Assembly (NCBI RefSeq): GCF_900115595.1
Contig: NZ_FOXA01000001.1
Span: 248,001-312,000 of the forward strand
Source: Tranquillimonas alkanivorans
Lineage (GTDB): Bacteria; Pseudomonadota; Alphaproteobacteria; Rhodobacterales; Rhodobacteraceae
DNA length: 64,000 nucleotides
Direction: 5' to 3'
In this document: piece by piece, positions 8,425 to 18,568 of the stretch
How positions within the stretch are numbered: the stretch's first letter is position 1
Layout: each line of letters opens with the position of its first letter
Notes under the pieces: model-generated
Database searches by the model: none
What the model was told of the DNA's origin: nothing
What the model saw: the letters and a program-made list of their open reading frames with translations, nothing else
Position numbers and translations under genes: made by a program

Positions 8425-9654
8425 TCAGTGGTCGCCCATGTCGAAGCCGAGGGCGCGGGCGACGGTGAAGATATCCTTGTCGCCCCGTCCGCACATGTTC
8501 ATGCAGATGATGTGATCCTTCGGCAGGTCCGGCGCGATCTTCATGACGTGGGCCAGCGCGTGGGACGGCTCGAGCGCGGGGATGATGCCCTCCTGCGCGC
8601 AGCACAACTGGAACGCCTCGAGCGCCTCCTTGTCGGTGATCGACACGTACTCGGCCCGGCCGATGTCGTGCAGCCAGGCATGCTCGGGCCCGATGCCCGG
8701 GTAGTCGAGCCCGGCCGAGATCGAGAAGCCTTCGAGGATCTGCCCGTCGTCGTCCTGCAGAAGGTAGGTGCGGTTGCCGTGCAGCACGCCCGGACGCCCG
8801 CCGGTGAGCGAGGCGCAGTGCTCCATCTTGTCATTCACGCCCTTGCCGCCGGCTTCGACGCCAATGATGTGGACGCCCTTGTCGTCGAGGAAGGGATAGA
8901 ACAGGCCCATGGCGTTCGAGCCGCCGCCGATCGCGGCAATGATGGTGTCGGGCAGGCGACCCTCGGCGGCCTGCATCTGCTCTTTCGCCTCTTTCCCGAT
9001 GATCGACTGGAAGTCGCGGACCATCGCCGGGTACGGGTGCGGACCGGCCACGGTGCCGATGCAGTAGAACGTGTCGCGCACGTTGGTCACCCAGTCGCGC
9101 AGCGCGTCGTTCATCGCGTCCTTCAGCGTGCCGCGTCCGGAGGTCACCGGAATCACCTCGGCCCCCAGCAGACGCATGCGGAAGACGTTGGGCGCCTGCC
9201 GCTCGACGTCGTGCGCGCCCATGTAGACCACGCATTTCAGCCCGAACTTCGCGCAGACGGTGGCGGTGGCCACGCCGTGCTGGCCCGCGCCCGTCTCGGC
9301 GATGATGCGTTCCTTGCCCATGCGGCGGGCCAGCAGGATCTGGCCCAGCACGTTGTTGATCTTGTGCGCGCCGGTATGGTTCAGCTCGTCCCGCTTGAGA
9401 TAGATCTTCGCCCCGCCGAGATGCTCGGTCAGGCGTTCGGCGAAGTAGAGCGGCGAGGGCCGGCCGACATAGTGGGTCCAGAGATCGTGCATCTCGTCCC
9501 AGAAGCTCTGGTCCGTCTTGGCGTGCTCGTACTGCTCCTCAAGCTCGAGGATCAGCGGCATCAACGTCTCGGAGACGAAGCGCCCGCCGAAATCGCCGAA
9601 GCGGCCGTTTTCGTCCGGGCCGGTCATGAAGCTGTTGATGAGATCTTCGGGCAT
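8425..9654 (-). CDS. trpB: Tryptophan synthase beta subunit
   Basis: Condenses indole with serine using PLP. The 409-residue protein has the PLP lysine in [12 protein letters not shown], the catalytic Glu in [11 protein letters not shown] and the phosphate loop GGGSNAMG. It is the last gene of the minus-strand run rpsA-ihfB-lapA-trpF-trpB, 29 bases after trpF; the partner trpA lies elsewhere (695-1486). Confidence 0.98.
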   Translation of the reverse strand: MPEDLINSFMTGPDENGRFGDFGGRFVSETLMPLILELEEQYEHAKTDQSFWDEMHDLWTHYVGRPSPLYFAERLTEHLGGAKIYLKRDELNHTGAHKINNVLGQILLARRMGKERIIAETGAGQHGVATATVCAKFGLKCVVYMGAHDVERQAPNVFRMRLLGAEVIPVTSGRGTLKDAMNDALRDWVTNVRDTFYCIGTVAGPHPYPAMVRDFQSIIGKEAKEQMQAAEGRLPDTIIAAIGGGSNAMGLFYPFLDDKGVHIIGVEAGGKGVNDKMEHCASLTGGRPGVLHGNRTYLLQDDDGQILEGFSISAGLDYPGIGPEHAWLHDIGRAEYVSITDKEALEAFQLCCAQEGIIPALEPSHALAHVMKIAPDLPKDHIICMNMCGRGDKDIFTVARALGFDMGDH

Positions 9655-9683
9655 GGTCTGTCTCCCCCACGCCGCGCGCAGGC

Positions 9684-10328
9684 TCAGGCCCGGGCCGCGC
9701 GGCAGAACGCTGTCATCTTATCCCCGTCCTTTACGCCCGGCGCGCTCTCGACGCCAGACGAGACGTCCACCTGCCGTGCGCCGGTCAGCCGCACCGCCTC
9801 GGCCACGTTGTCGGGCGTCAGGCCGCCGGCCAGCATCCACGGCACCGGCCAGCGCCGGTTCGCGATCAGGCGCCAGTCGAAGGACAGGCCGTTGCCGCCG
9901 GGCAGATCGGCGTCCTTCGGGGGCTTGGCGTCGACGAGGATTTGGTCGGCCACCCGCGCATATTCGTCGAGCTTGGGCAGGTCGCCCTCGTCCGCGATGC
10001 CCACCGCCTTCATCACCGGCAGGCCGAACTTCGCGCTGACCTCGGCCACGCGCATGGGCGTTTCGGTCCCGTGAAGCTGGAGCATGTCCAGCGGCACCTT
10101 GTCGAGAATCGCTTCGAGCGTCGCGTCGTCGGCGTTGACGGTCAGGCCGACCTTGCAGATCCCCTCGGGCACCGAGCGGGCCATGAAGGCAGCGTCGTGG
10201 ATGTCGAGGTTGCGGGGCGATTTCGGGAAGAACACGAAGCCCACGTAATTTGCCCCGGCGAGCATAGCCGCCGGGATGTCGGAGCTTTCGGTCAGCCCGC
10301 AGAGTTTGACGCGGATGTCGGAGGCCAT
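9684..10328 (-). CDS. trpF: Phosphoribosylanthranilate isomerase
   Basis: Third step of tryptophan synthesis: Amadori rearrangement of PRA to CdRP. At 214 residues it has the family length; the catalytic cysteine is in VKLCGLT near the N-terminus and the aspartate in ILVDAKPP, and the phosphate sites are [18 protein letters not shown] and DVSSGVE. It starts nine bases after the lapA stop and precedes trpB, the usual alphaproteobacterial pairing. Confidence 0.96.
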   Translation of the reverse strand: MASDIRVKLCGLTESSDIPAAMLAGANYVGFVFFPKSPRNLDIHDAAFMARSVPEGICKVGLTVNADDATLEAILDKVPLDMLQLHGTETPMRVAEVSAKFGLPVMKAVGIADEGDLPKLDEYARVADQILVDAKPPKDADLPGGNGLSFDWRLIANRRWPVPWMLAGGLTPDNVAEAVRLTGARQVDVSSGVESAPGVKDGDKMTAFCRAARA

Positions 10329-10337
10329 GCCACCCAG

Positions 10338-10700
10338 TTAGCGCGGCGTGCTGCCATCCTCAAGGAGCGCGAGCACGTCGTCCTGCCGCCCCGGCGCCGG
10401 CGTCTTGAGGCGCGTGACCTCCTGCGCCAGCTTTTCCTTCTCGCGCCGCTCGCGCCGGGCCTGCGCGCGGTGCTTGTGTTCGCGAAACCACTCCCACACG
10501 AAGCCAATCAGCAGACCCGCCAGGATGCCGAGGAAGATCACCAGGAACAGCGGCAGCGTCAGCTCCCACGACCAGCCAAGGAAGCCCGCCATGTCGGCCG
10601 GCAGCACGCGCAGCGTGACGGGCGCGCGGTTCGCCAGCGCCACCGTGATCAGGCAGATGGCGAGAAGGGCCAGGAAGGCATAGCGGAGGTAGCGGATCAT
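10338..10700 (-). CDS. lapA: LapA family (DUF1049) inner-membrane protein
   Basis: A 120-residue protein with two transmembrane segments (about residues 5-22 and 43-68) and a basic, probably coiled-coil C-terminal half ([19 protein letters not shown]). This is the plan of LapA/YciS, which in E. coli works with LapB in regulating LPS assembly, but no LapB-like TPR protein is adjacent. Its ATG overlaps the ihfB stop (ATGA), so the two are translationally coupled. Exact function in this group is not known. Confidence 0.8.
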   Translation of the reverse strand: MIRYLRYAFLALLAICLITVALANRAPVTLRVLPADMAGFLGWSWELTLPLFLVIFLGILAGLLIGFVWEWFREHKHRAQARRERREKEKLAQEVTRLKTPAPGRQDDVLALLEDGSTPR

Positions 10701-10990
10701 TTGGCGTCCTGTTTTTCGTTCAGTCGGTCACGCAGCAGCTTGCCGGTCTTGAAGAACGGCACGTGTTTTTCTTCGACATGGACCGACTCGCCGGTGCGCG
10801 GATTGCGCCCGGTGCGCGCGTCGCGCTTCTTGACCGAGAAGGCGCCGAAGCCCCGCAGCTCGACCCGGTCGCCGCGCGCCATGGCCGAGATGATCTCTTC
10901 GAAAATCGTGTTCACAATGCGCTCGACGTCGCGCTGATAAAGGTGGGGATTCTCATCGGCGATCTTCTGGATCAGTTCTGACCGGATCAT
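10697..10990 (-). CDS. ihfB: Integration host factor beta subunit
   Basis: DNA-bending HU/IHF-family protein, partner of IhfA. The sequence from [18 protein letters not shown] matches IHF-beta, including IVNTIFEEI, the [12 protein letters not shown] hinge and the [10 protein letters not shown] arm with the intercalating proline. The start is placed at 10990 with GGTGGAG five bases upstream (97 residues); an ATG at 11011 would add seven unsupported residues. It follows rpsA by ~270 bases and overlaps lapA. The 10991-11259 gap holds the rpsA terminator and presumably an ihfB promoter. Confidence 0.95.
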   Translation of the reverse strand: MIRSELIQKIADENPHLYQRDVERIVNTIFEEIISAMARGDRVELRGFGAFSVKKRDARTGRNPRTGESVHVEEKHVPFFKTGKLLRDRLNEKQDAK

Positions 10991-11204
10991 GCGCTCCACC
11001 CTCTGGCTCATGTCGCGGGCCGATGCGCGCGGCCCTCGCCGGGCGCGACTATAGAGGGTTTCATGCCGCCGTGGAACACGCCACCGCGCCGTCTTCGCGG
11101 AAATATGCGGCCAAGGCGCTGATCCGCCGATGAAAATGCCGAGGCGCCGGACCCGCCTCGCCCGGCCACGGTGGTCGCGGATTCTGCGGTCCAGGCACGA
11201 AAAT

Positions 11205-11228
11205 GCCCCGCGGCCGAAGCCGCGGGGC
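11205..11228 (-). terminator. Terminator of rpsA
   Basis: A perfect 10-bp stem GCCCCGCGGC/GCCGCGGGGC with a four-base loop (TTCG when read on the minus strand), followed on that strand by ATTTTCG. It lies about 30 bases beyond the rpsA stop. Confidence 0.85.
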
Positions 11229-11259
11229 CCGATTTCAACGCGCCGTGGGCGCGAGAGGC

Positions 11260-12936
11260 TTACTTGTCGCCCTTCAGCGCGGCGCCAAGGATGTCGCCCA
11301 GCGATGCACCCGAGTCGGAAGAACCGTACTGTTCGACGGCTTCCTTCTCTTCGGCGATCTCGCGCGCCTTGATCGACAGGCCCAGGCGGCGGGTCTTCTG
11401 GTCGACGTTGGTGACGCGGACGTCGACCTTGTCACCGACCTGGAAGCGCTCGGGGCGCTGTTCCGAACGATCGCGCGACAGGTCCGAACGGCGGATGAAG
11501 GACTTGGCGCCCTCGTACTCCACCTCGATCCCGCCGTCCTCGATCGCCGTGACGGTCACGGTGATGATCGAGCCGCGCTTCACGCCGCCCACCGCTTCGG
11601 TGAAGCTGTCGTCCAGCGCCTTGACGGAGAGCGAGATACGCTCCTTCTCGACGTCGGTTTCCAGCACGACAGCCTTGACGACGTCGCCCTTGCGGTAGTT
11701 CTGGATCGCGTCCTCGCCCCGCTGGTCCCAGCTGAGGTCGGAGAGGTGAACCATGCCGTCGATGTCGTTCTCGAGGCCGATGAACAGACCGAACTCGGTG
11801 ATGTTCTTGACCTCGCCCTCGACGACGGTGCCCTCGGGGTGCGTCTCGGCGAACTGCTCCCACGGGTTGCGCATGGTCTGCTTGAGACCCAGCGACACGC
11901 GGCGCTTGGCGGTGTCGATCTCGAGCACCATGACCTCGACCTCTTGCGAAGTGGAGACGATCTTGCCCGGGTGGACGTTCTTCTTGGTCCACGACATTTC
12001 CGAAACGTGCACCAGGCCCTCGACGCCCGGCTCCAGCTCGACGAACGCGCCGTAGTCGGTGATGTTGGTCACGCGGCCGGTGTGGACCGTAGCAATCGGG
12101 AATTTCGCCTCGACCGTATCCCACGGATCGTCCTGGAGCTGCTTCATGCCTAGGCTGATGCGGTGGGTCTCCTTGTTGATCTTGATGACCTGGACCTTCA
12201 CGGTCTCGCCGATCGACAGGATCTCGGAGGGGTGGTTCACACGGCGCCAGGCCATGTCGGTGACGTGCAGCAGGCCGTCGACGCCGCCGAGATCGACGAA
12301 CGCGCCGTACTCGGTGATGTTCTTGACCACGCCGTCGACCGCGTCGCCTTCGTTCAGCTTGGCGATGACCTCGGCGCGCTGCTCGGCGCGGCTCTCTTCC
12401 AGGATGGCGCGGCGCGACACGACGATGTTGCCACGGCGGCGATCCATCTTGAGGATCTGGAACGGCTGCTTGAGACCCATGAGCGGGCCCGCATCGCGCA
12501 CGGGGCGCACGTCGACCTGCGAACCGGGCAGGAACGCCACGGCGCCGCCGAGATCGACGGTGAAGCCACCCTTGACGCGGCCGAAGATCGCGCCCTCGAC
12601 GCGGTTTTCGTCGGCATAGGCCTTCTCGAGCCGGTCCCACGCCTCTTCGCGGCGGGCCATCTCACGGCTGATGACGGCTTCGCCACGGGCGTTCTCGACC
12701 TGGCGGAGGTAAACCTCAACCTCGTCGCCGGGGTGGATGTCGGGCTGCTCGCCGGGGCTGGCGAATTCCTTGAGATCGACGCGGCCTTCCATCTTGTAGC
12801 CGACGTCGATGATGGCTTGGCCCGCCTCGACGGCGATGACCTTGCCCTTGACCACCGAGCCTTCGTTCGGCGTGTCGATTTCGAAGCTTTCGTTAAGGAG
12901 GGCTTCGAATTCCTCCATGGATGCGTTAGCGGACAT
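11260..12936 (-). CDS. rpsA: 30S ribosomal protein S1
   Basis: Binds mRNA on the small subunit. The 558-residue protein has six S1/OB repeats; repeats 3-6 are easily read from their [35 protein letters not shown] and [17 protein letters not shown] openings and their [20 protein letters not shown] and [10 protein letters not shown] ends. The N-terminal repeats 1-2 are more diverged, as usual. cmk-rpsA-ihfB is the ancestral order, here interrupted by two plus-strand genes. Confidence 0.98.
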   Translation of the reverse strand: MSANASMEEFEALLNESFEIDTPNEGSVVKGKVIAVEAGQAIIDVGYKMEGRVDLKEFASPGEQPDIHPGDEVEVYLRQVENARGEAVISREMARREEAWDRLEKAYADENRVEGAIFGRVKGGFTVDLGGAVAFLPGSQVDVRPVRDAGPLMGLKQPFQILKMDRRRGNIVVSRRAILEESRAEQRAEVIAKLNEGDAVDGVVKNITEYGAFVDLGGVDGLLHVTDMAWRRVNHPSEILSIGETVKVQVIKINKETHRISLGMKQLQDDPWDTVEAKFPIATVHTGRVTNITDYGAFVELEPGVEGLVHVSEMSWTKKNVHPGKIVSTSQEVEVMVLEIDTAKRRVSLGLKQTMRNPWEQFAETHPEGTVVEGEVKNITEFGLFIGLENDIDGMVHLSDLSWDQRGEDAIQNYRKGDVVKAVVLETDVEKERISLSVKALDDSFTEAVGGVKRGSIITVTVTAIEDGGIEVEYEGAKSFIRRSDLSRDRSEQRPERFQVGDKVDVRVTNVDQKTRRLGLSIKAREIAEEKEAVEQYGSSDSGASLGDILGAALKGDK

Positions 12937-13077
12937 ATACGTTTCGTTTCCTTGGCGTATTTTTCTGGCCTGGCGGTTGTCTCCGCCGGTCTTTCAACGG
13001 GTTGGTCTGGTCAGGCTGTCGAGACCGCGAAAGCAAATCAGGGCCGGCTAAGACCGACCCTGCCCGAATTCTTCTTT

Positions 13078-13109
13078 CACGACTGTAACCGCCGCTTCGA
13101 CAAGTCGTG
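13078..13109. promoter_or_regulatory. Inverted repeat upstream of the luxR gene
   Basis: CACGACT (13078-13084) and AGTCGTG (13103-13109) are exact inverted copies 18 bases apart, 69 bases before the LuxR start and in the divergent rpsA/luxR space. The spacing is wide for a lux box, so it may be an operator for another factor or a leader hairpin. Confidence 0.3.
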
Positions 13110-13177
13110 CATATATGGAAGGCAGCGATTCATCGCAAGCCCCTTGCCGGCCGGCGCGTGCGCCGTACCTTCCGTTC

Positions 13178-13936
13178 ATGAACGAGTTCCCGATTCCGAG
13201 CGAGCGGGCCGAGATCCTGCGAGATTTCGTCATCCGCGTACCCGAGACCGAGCTGGTTCAGGATCTGCGCGAATGCGTAGAGACCGTGATTTCGGCCTAC
13301 GAGATCGACTCGGTCAGTTACCTGCACTTCGACAACCCGGCGACCACCGATCACAAGGACCGCGCCCGGCTGGTCTGGTCGGTCAACGGACCGCGGCACT
13401 GGAACGAGCGGTACGTCGCGGAATCCCTTCACGTGATGGACCCGATCTTCGAGATGGCGACCATCGAGATGAGACCGATCCGGTGGCGAGACCTCGACCC
13501 CGGCGTGGGCAACTCGCTGGCCGAACGCGCCTTCCTCTCGGCCCGCCAGAAGGCGCAGCTGGGCGACGGCGTGTCCATCGTCAGCTTCGGGCCGCAGCTG
13601 CGCAGCGGGCTGTTCAACTTTGGGTTCGGCGACGTGCACGAAGAGCTGGAGCCCGAGACCGAGGCGGCGCTGACGGCGGTGGCGCAACTGGCCCACCTGA
13701 CCTATTGCAGGCTCGTGCCGGACGGGGTGTCGCACGTCGCGCGAATGACCCCGCGGGAAAAGCAGATCCTCGGCCTGATGGCGCGCGGCAAGAGCAACGG
13801 GGCGATCGCGAGTATCCTGTCGCTGTCGCCGCACACGATCGACAGCCGGATCCGGGGAATCTTCGACAAGCTGGACGCAACGGACCGGACGACCGCGGCG
13901 ATCAAGGGCGTGGCGACCGGGGCTGCCGTTACGTGA
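13178..13936 (+). CDS. LuxR-type autoinducer-binding regulator (solo)
   Basis: A 252-residue protein with an N-terminal autoinducer-binding domain and a C-terminal LuxR helix-turn-helix. All six residues invariant in TraR-type acyl-homoserine-lactone receptors are present with the right spacing: Trp75, Tyr79, Asp88, Pro89, Trp103 and Gly131; the HTH residues Glu194, Leu198 and Gly204 (TPREKQILGLMARGKSN) are also there. I start it at 13178 (MNEFPIPSE); the longer frame begins in non-conserved Pro/Arg-rich sequence. No luxI-type synthase is in the window, so it is a solo. It is inserted between rpsA and cmk on the opposite strand. Confidence 0.9.
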   Translation: MNEFPIPSERAEILRDFVIRVPETELVQDLRECVETVISAYEIDSVSYLHFDNPATTDHKDRARLVWSVNGPRHWNERYVAESLHVMDPIFEMATIEMRPIRWRDLDPGVGNSLAERAFLSARQKAQLGDGVSIVSFGPQLRSGLFNFGFGDVHEELEPETEAALTAVAQLAHLTYCRLVPDGVSHVARMTPREKQILGLMARGKSNGAIASILSLSPHTIDSRIRGIFDKLDATDRTTAAIKGVATGAAVT

Positions 13937-14022
13937 CGGGCGCGATCGCGTGCATGGCGCTTTCCCCGCGCTTGCCGCAGCATGCCCCGAACCGCCTTCC
14001 GACAACCGTGATCAATTCGACC

Positions 14023-14277
14023 ATGCTTCCTCCCGACTTCGACAGCCGCCGGCTTGCCCGTGATCTTGACGCACTCACGGCCGAACTTGCCGAATTTGGA
14101 CCACAGGACCGGCCCCGCGCTGCGCTGGAAAAGGCCGCCCGCCTGATCCAAAGCCGCGCCTACGAGCTTGCGGAACTCGACCTGCCGGCACGGACGGCGG
14201 TGCTGCTCGAGCTGTCGATGGAGATCACGACGATCGCGAAGACCTTGCCTCCGGCGCCGCCGAGTTCCATGGCCTGA
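14023..14277 (+). CDS. Small hypothetical protein
   Basis: An 84-residue frame (start at 14023; an in-frame ATG at 13954 would add 23 residues) just after the luxR gene and ending four bases before the converging cmk stop. I do not recognise a family. The sequence looks helical (RRLARDLDALTAELAEF, ALEKAARLIQSRAYELAEL), lacks signal peptide or membrane segment, and its codons have the G/C-rich third positions of neighbouring genes, which favours a real gene. It could be cotranscribed with luxR. Confidence 0.5.
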   Translation: MLPPDFDSRRLARDLDALTAELAEFGPQDRPRAALEKAARLIQSRAYELAELDLPARTAVLLELSMEITTIAKTLPPAPPSSMA

Positions 14278-14281
14278 GGGC

Positions 14282-14893
14282 TCAGCCGGCCTGCTTTTCC
14301 TGGACCAGCGCGACGGCGCGGGCGACGGCTTCATCGATGCTCATTTCGGTGGTGTCCAGCAGCACCGCGTCGTTGGCCGCCGTCATCGGCGCATGTGCGC
14401 GTTCCTCGTCGCGCCGGTCTCGCGCCTTGAGGTCCGCGAGCGTCTCGTCCAGCGTGACCTCGTGGCCAGCCTCGCGCAGCTCGAGGTACCGCCGCTCGGC
14501 CCGGACCGCGTCGCTCGCGGTGACGAAGATCTTCACCTCGGCATCCGGGCAGATGACCGTGCCGATGTCGCGCCCGTCCAGAACCGCACCGCCATCGCGG
14601 CGCGAGAAGGCGCGCTGGAAATCCAGCAGCGCCTCGCGCACCTCGGGGATCGACGCGACGCGGCTGGCGGCCTGCCCCACCGGACCCGTGCGCAGGTCGT
14701 CGCGGGCCAGATCCTCGCGCGTGAGGGTGCGCGCGGCCTCGATCGGCTCCACCCCGTCCATCGTTCGCCGCCCCACCGCGCGGTAGAGCAGCCCGGTGTC
14801 CAGATGCGCGAAGCCGAAGTGCGCAGCCACCGCGCGGGAGATGGTGCCCTTGCCCGACGCCGCGGGCCCGTCGATCGCTACCGTAAATGCCAT
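14282..14893 (-). CDS. cmk: Cytidylate kinase
   Basis: Phosphorylates CMP/dCMP. The 203-residue protein begins [17 protein letters not shown], the P-loop, followed by [11 protein letters not shown], the nucleotide-binding [13 protein letters not shown] and the lid [14 protein letters not shown]. Lying between aroA and rpsA, as in most proteobacteria, it is 35 bases downstream of aroA on the same strand. Confidence 0.97.
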   Translation of the reverse strand: MAFTVAIDGPAASGKGTISRAVAAHFGFAHLDTGLLYRAVGRRTMDGVEPIEAARTLTREDLARDDLRTGPVGQAASRVASIPEVREALLDFQRAFSRRDGGAVLDGRDIGTVICPDAEVKIFVTASDAVRAERRYLELREAGHEVTLDETLADLKARDRRDEERAHAPMTAANDAVLLDTTEMSIDEAVARAVALVQEKQAG

Positions 14894-14928
14894 GATCCAG
14901 CCTTAGACGCCGCGCCCGCGTCGCGCAA

Positions 14929-16278
14929 TCACGCCGTGCGCTTCAGCGACGCGCCGAGTTGCGCCATCAGCGGCTCGAACACCGGGAACGAGGTGGCGAT
15001 GGGGCCGGCGTCATCCACACCGACCGGCGCCTTCGACGCCATGCCCAGCACGAGGAACGACATCGCGATACGGTGATCCAGCCGCGCCTCGCACGTCGCG
15101 CCGCCCGGCACCGCCCCCGCGCCCAGGCCGTGGACGATCAATGTGTCCTCGTCCTCCTCGACCGTGACGCCGCAGGCTTCAAGCCCGCGCGCCATGGCGT
15201 CGATGCGGTCGCTTTCCTTCACGCGCAGCTCTTTCACGCCGCGCATCACCGTCTTGCCGGTGGCGCAGGCGGCGACGACCGACAGAATCGGGTACTCGTC
15301 GATCATCGACGGCGCGCGCTCGGGCGGGACCTCGACCCCCTGCATGGCATCCGAGAAGCGGGCGCGCAGGTCGGCGACCGGTTCGCCGCCCTCCTCGCGC
15401 TCGTTCTCGAAGGTCAGGTCGGCACCCATTTCGCGCAGCGTCTCGAACAGGCCCGCGCGCGTCGGGTTCAGGCCGATGTTCGGCACCAGCACGTCCGAGC
15501 CAGGCACGATCAGCGCGGCGCAGACCGGGAAGGCTGCCGACGAGGGGTCGCGCGGCACCGCGATGGTCTGCGGCTTCAGTTCCGGCTGGCCGGTCAGGGT
15601 GATGACGCGGCCCTGCGCCGTGTCCTCGGTGCTGAGGTCCGCGCCGAAGCCGACCAGCATCCGCTCGGTATGGTCGCGCGTCGCCTCGCGCTCGATCACG
15701 ACCGTCTGGCCGGGGGCGTTGAGGCCGGCGAGCAGCACCGCCGATTTGACCTGCGCCGAGGGGACCGGCACCTCGTAGCGCACCGGCACCGGGTCCACCG
15801 CGCCCACCACCGTCATCGGCAGCCGCCCGCCGGAGCGGCCGACCGCCTGCGCGCCGAACAGCGACAGCGGGTCGGTCACGCGGCCCATCGGGCGTTTGCG
15901 CAGCGAGGCGTCGCCGGTGAAGGTCGCCACGACGGGCGATGTCGCCATCGCGCCCATGATCAAGCGCACGCCGGTGCCGGAATTGCCGCAGTCAATCACG
16001 TCCTCCGGCTCGGCGAAGCCGCCGACGCCGACGCCGTGCACCGACCATGCGCCGCCGCCGTGGTCCGTCACCTCGGCCCCGAAGGCGCGCATGGCGCGGG
16101 CCGTGTCCAGCACGTCCTGCCCTTCCAGAAGGCCGGTGATCCGGGTTTCGCCCACGGCGAGCGCGCCGAGGATCAGCGAACGGTGGCTGATGGACTTGTC
16201 GCCCGGGACCTGAGCTTCGCCCGTCAGCGGCCCCGACGGGTGCGAGGTCATCGGTATCGGGTCGCCGTGGCCGGACAT
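14929..16278 (-). CDS. aroA: 3-phosphoshikimate 1-carboxyvinyltransferase (EPSP synthase)
   Basis: Sixth step of the shikimate pathway. From the ATG at 16278, preceded by GGAG and AAGGGGG, it encodes 449 residues; the longer frame to 16350 is not conserved. Diagnostic blocks are [15 protein letters not shown], the PEP-binding [25 protein letters not shown], and [20 protein letters not shown]. The Gly-Ala-type segment [15 protein letters not shown] suggests a class II-like enzyme as in Agrobacterium, an inference from sequence only. Followed by cmk. Confidence 0.96.
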   Translation of the reverse strand: MSGHGDPIPMTSHPSGPLTGEAQVPGDKSISHRSLILGALAVGETRITGLLEGQDVLDTARAMRAFGAEVTDHGGGAWSVHGVGVGGFAEPEDVIDCGNSGTGVRLIMGAMATSPVVATFTGDASLRKRPMGRVTDPLSLFGAQAVGRSGGRLPMTVVGAVDPVPVRYEVPVPSAQVKSAVLLAGLNAPGQTVVIEREATRDHTERMLVGFGADLSTEDTAQGRVITLTGQPELKPQTIAVPRDPSSAAFPVCAALIVPGSDVLVPNIGLNPTRAGLFETLREMGADLTFENEREEGGEPVADLRARFSDAMQGVEVPPERAPSMIDEYPILSVVAACATGKTVMRGVKELRVKESDRIDAMARGLEACGVTVEEDEDTLIVHGLGAGAVPGGATCEARLDHRIAMSFLVLGMASKAPVGVDDAGPIATSFPVFEPLMAQLGASLKRTA

Positions 16279-16350
16279 GCTCGCCCCCTTCTCCTGCGTG
16301 CGTGATGCGCGCGGATACTGTCGCGGGGGCGAGTGAGGCGCAAGGCGCAA

Positions 16351-16428
16351 TCAGAGCATCGAGACGACCGGCAGAACCACGAACAGGAAGACCGCCAGCG
16401 GGACGAAACGGTATGGTTTGAATGGCAT
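16351..16428 (-). CDS. Possible 25-residue membrane microprotein
   Basis: A very short frame upstream of aroA on the same strand. From ATG at 16428 it reads MPFKPYRFVPLAVFLFVVLP and five more residues (VVSML), a basic N-terminus followed by one hydrophobic helix. GGAG lies nine bases upstream of the ATG. Size and position fit a small inner-membrane peptide; there is no family evidence, so it may also be chance. Confidence 0.35.
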   Translation of the reverse strand: MPFKPYRFVPLAVFLFVVLPVVSML

Positions 16429-16539
16429 CGGGAAAAACTCCGAGAGGGAGACTCGGCAGCAGTGCCATCAGTCTACGCCTCGCGCGCCCGAAAGGATCCA
16501 CGGGAAACGCCGCCGCCACAGGCCGCGGCGGAAAACGGC

Positions 16540-17262
16540 CTATTTCTTGGGCAGCCTGCGGAAGGTCAGGTAATGCGGTGTGCGGCCTTCGCGCAGCGCC
16601 TTCTGTTCGTACCGGGTCGAGATCCAGTCGTCCCACGGCTCGCGCCAGTCGCGCGGCCCCTCGGCCAGCCACTCGAACCCGTGGCGCGGCACCTCTTCGA
16701 GCGTCTGGCGCACGTAGTCGGGGATGTCGGTCGCCACGCGGAAGATCGCGCCGGGTTTGAGCACGCGGGCCAGCGGCTCCAGATGCTCGGGCGTCACGAA
16801 ACGGCGGCGGTGGTGCTTCTTCTTGGGCCAGGGATCAGGGTACAGCAGGAAGGCTCGGTCGATGCTGCCGTCGGGCAGCACGTCAAACAGGTCGCGCACG
16901 TCGCCGGGGTGGACCGAGACGTTGTCGACGCCGCCGCGCCGGATCTTGCCCAGCAGCATGGCGACGCCGTTGATGAACGGCTCGCAGCCGATGATCCCGA
17001 CCTGCGGGTTCTGCGCGGCCTGGTGCACCATGTGCTCGCCCCCGCCGAACCCGATCTCGAGCCAGACGGGCTTGCCGCCGAACAAGCCGTCGAGGTCCAG
17101 CGGCGTGCGGTCGGGATTGTCATCCCACTCCACCGCGCCGGGCGACAGCTTCTCGAGGTCCGCGTCGAGGTAACGGCGCTGGCTGTCGCGCAACGACTTG
17201 CCGTGGCGCCGGCCATAGAAGTTGCGGAAGGGCGCGCCGGAGGAATGGGTCTTGTCGGTCAT
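16540..17262 (-). CDS. trmB: tRNA (guanine-N7)-methyltransferase
   Basis: Makes m7G46 in tRNA from SAM. The 240-residue protein has the SAM motif LEIGFGGGEH, the GCEPFINGV strand, FLLYPDPWPKKKHHRRRFV and the C-terminal STRYEQKALREGR, all typical of TrmB. It lies downstream of metK, which makes its cofactor, at the end of the metK-trmB part of the minus-strand cluster. Confidence 0.97.
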   Translation of the reverse strand: MTDKTHSSGAPFRNFYGRRHGKSLRDSQRRYLDADLEKLSPGAVEWDDNPDRTPLDLDGLFGGKPVWLEIGFGGGEHMVHQAAQNPQVGIIGCEPFINGVAMLLGKIRRGGVDNVSVHPGDVRDLFDVLPDGSIDRAFLLYPDPWPKKKHHRRRFVTPEHLEPLARVLKPGAIFRVATDIPDYVRQTLEEVPRHGFEWLAEGPRDWREPWDDWISTRYEQKALREGRTPHYLTFRRLPKK

Positions 17263-17340
17263 GGGGCGGGGTGATGGCGTCGCCCGCGCCCCGCGTCAAG
17301 GCATCGCGTCGGGGGACAACCAGCTGCCCCCGCGCCTGTC

Positions 17341-17366
17341 GGCGCTCCCCGTGTCGGGGGAGCGCC
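17341..17366 (-). terminator. Terminator-like hairpin after metK
   Basis: GGCGCTCCCC and GGGGAGCGCC pair perfectly around a six-base loop, 12 bases beyond the metK stop and before trmB. There is no T run on the minus strand, so termination may be partial. Confidence 0.6.
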
Positions 17367-17378
17367 GTTGTGTCCACG

Positions 17379-18560
17379 TCAAAGTGCCTTTTGCAGCGCC
17401 TCGGCAAGATCCGCGCGTTCCCAGCTGAAGCCGCCGTCGGCCTCGGGCGTGCGGCCGAAATGGCCATAGGCCGCCGTGCGCTGATAGATCGGACGGTTGA
17501 GGCCCAGGTGGTGCCGGATGCCGCGCGGGGTGAGGTCCATGACCTGAGGGATCGCGGCCTCGATCGCCGCCTCGTCGACCTCGCCCGTGCCCAGTGTGTC
17601 GACATAAATCGACAGCGGCCGCGCGATGCCGATGGCATAGGACAACTGGATGGTGCAGCGCTCTGCCAGACCGGCGGCGACCACGTTCTTGGCGAGGTAG
17701 CGCGCGGCGTAGGCGGCCGATCGGTCGACCTTCGTCGGATCCTTGCCCGAGAAGGCGCCGCCGCCGTGGGGCGCCGCACCGCCATAGGTGTCGACGATGA
17801 TCTTGCGGCCCGTGAGCCCAGCGTCCCCGTCCGGACCGCCGATGACGAAGCGGCCCGTCGGGTTCACCCACCACTCGGTCGCATCGGTCAGCCAGTCGTG
17901 GGGCAACACCTCGCGGATATAGGGCTCGACGATGGCGCGGATGTCGGACGAGGTCTGGCCCTCGTCGCTGTGCTGGGTCGACAGGACGAGCTGCGTGACC
18001 TCGACTGGTTGGCCGTCCTCGTAGCGCAGGGTGATTTGCGACTTCGCATCCGGGCCCAGCGTCGGCTCGGCGCCGGATTTGCGCGCCTCGGCCAGCCGCT
18101 TGAGGATCTGATGAGCATAGTGAATCGGCGCCGGCATCAGCTCGGGCGTTTCGCGGCAGGCATAGCCGAACATGATGCCCTGATCGCCCGCGCCCTCGTC
18201 CTTGTCCTCGCCGCCGTTCACGCCCTGGGCGATGTGGGCCGACTGCTCGTGCAAGTAGTTCTGTACCTCGCAGGTCTTCCAGTGGAACTTGTCCTGCTCG
18301 TAGCCGATGTCGCGGATGCAGGCCCGGGCGATATCCTCGATCCCCTCCATGTAGCCGCGCAGCTTGTCGCGGTCGCTCAGCCCGATCTCGCCGCCAATGA
18401 CGACGCGATCGGTGGTGGCGAAGGTCTCGCAGGCGACGCGCGCCTCGGGCTCTTCGGCGATGAGGGCGTCGAGCACCGCATCCGAGATGCGGTCACAGAC
18501 CTTGTCCGGGTGCCCCTCCGACACCGATTCCGAGGTGAAGAGGTAGTTCTTGCGCGCCAT
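17379..18560 (-). CDS. metK: S-adenosylmethionine synthetase
   Basis: Makes SAM from methionine and ATP. From the ATG at 18560 it encodes 393 residues beginning [20 protein letters not shown]; the metal and ATP sites [16 protein letters not shown] and [19 protein letters not shown] are intact, and [10 protein letters not shown] lies between. The open frame extends to 18656, but that stretch is the untranslated leader that folds as a SAM/SAH riboswitch. SAM would therefore repress translation of its own synthase. Confidence 0.98.
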   Translation of the reverse strand: MARKNYLFTSESVSEGHPDKVCDRISDAVLDALIAEEPEARVACETFATTDRVVIGGEIGLSDRDKLRGYMEGIEDIARACIRDIGYEQDKFHWKTCEVQNYLHEQSAHIAQGVNGGEDKDEGAGDQGIMFGYACRETPELMPAPIHYAHQILKRLAEARKSGAEPTLGPDAKSQITLRYEDGQPVEVTQLVLSTQHSDEGQTSSDIRAIVEPYIREVLPHDWLTDATEWWVNPTGRFVIGGPDGDAGLTGRKIIVDTYGGAAPHGGGAFSGKDPTKVDRSAAYAARYLAKNVVAAGLAERCTIQLSYAIGIARPLSIYVDTLGTGEVDEAAIEAAIPQVMDLTPRGIRHHLGLNRPIYQRTAAYGHFGRTPEADGGFSWERADLAEALQKAL

Positions 18561-18568
18561 TTTGGGAG

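Noticed and set aside
12970-13000. Shared words between intergenic regions: CTGGCGGTTGTCTCC at ~12970 and ~38715, and CGGTCTTTCAACGGG at ~12988 and ~18615
   Set aside because: Matches of 15 bases are expected a few times by chance in 64 kb of GC-biased sequence; no common structure beyond a TTGAAA word was seen.
12163-14277. A 704-codon plus-strand open frame spanning rpsA, luxR and the small gene
   Set aside because: It is an antisense/other-frame shadow produced by high GC; rpsA and luxR have strong family motifs in other frames. Only its last 84 codons stand as a separate candidate.
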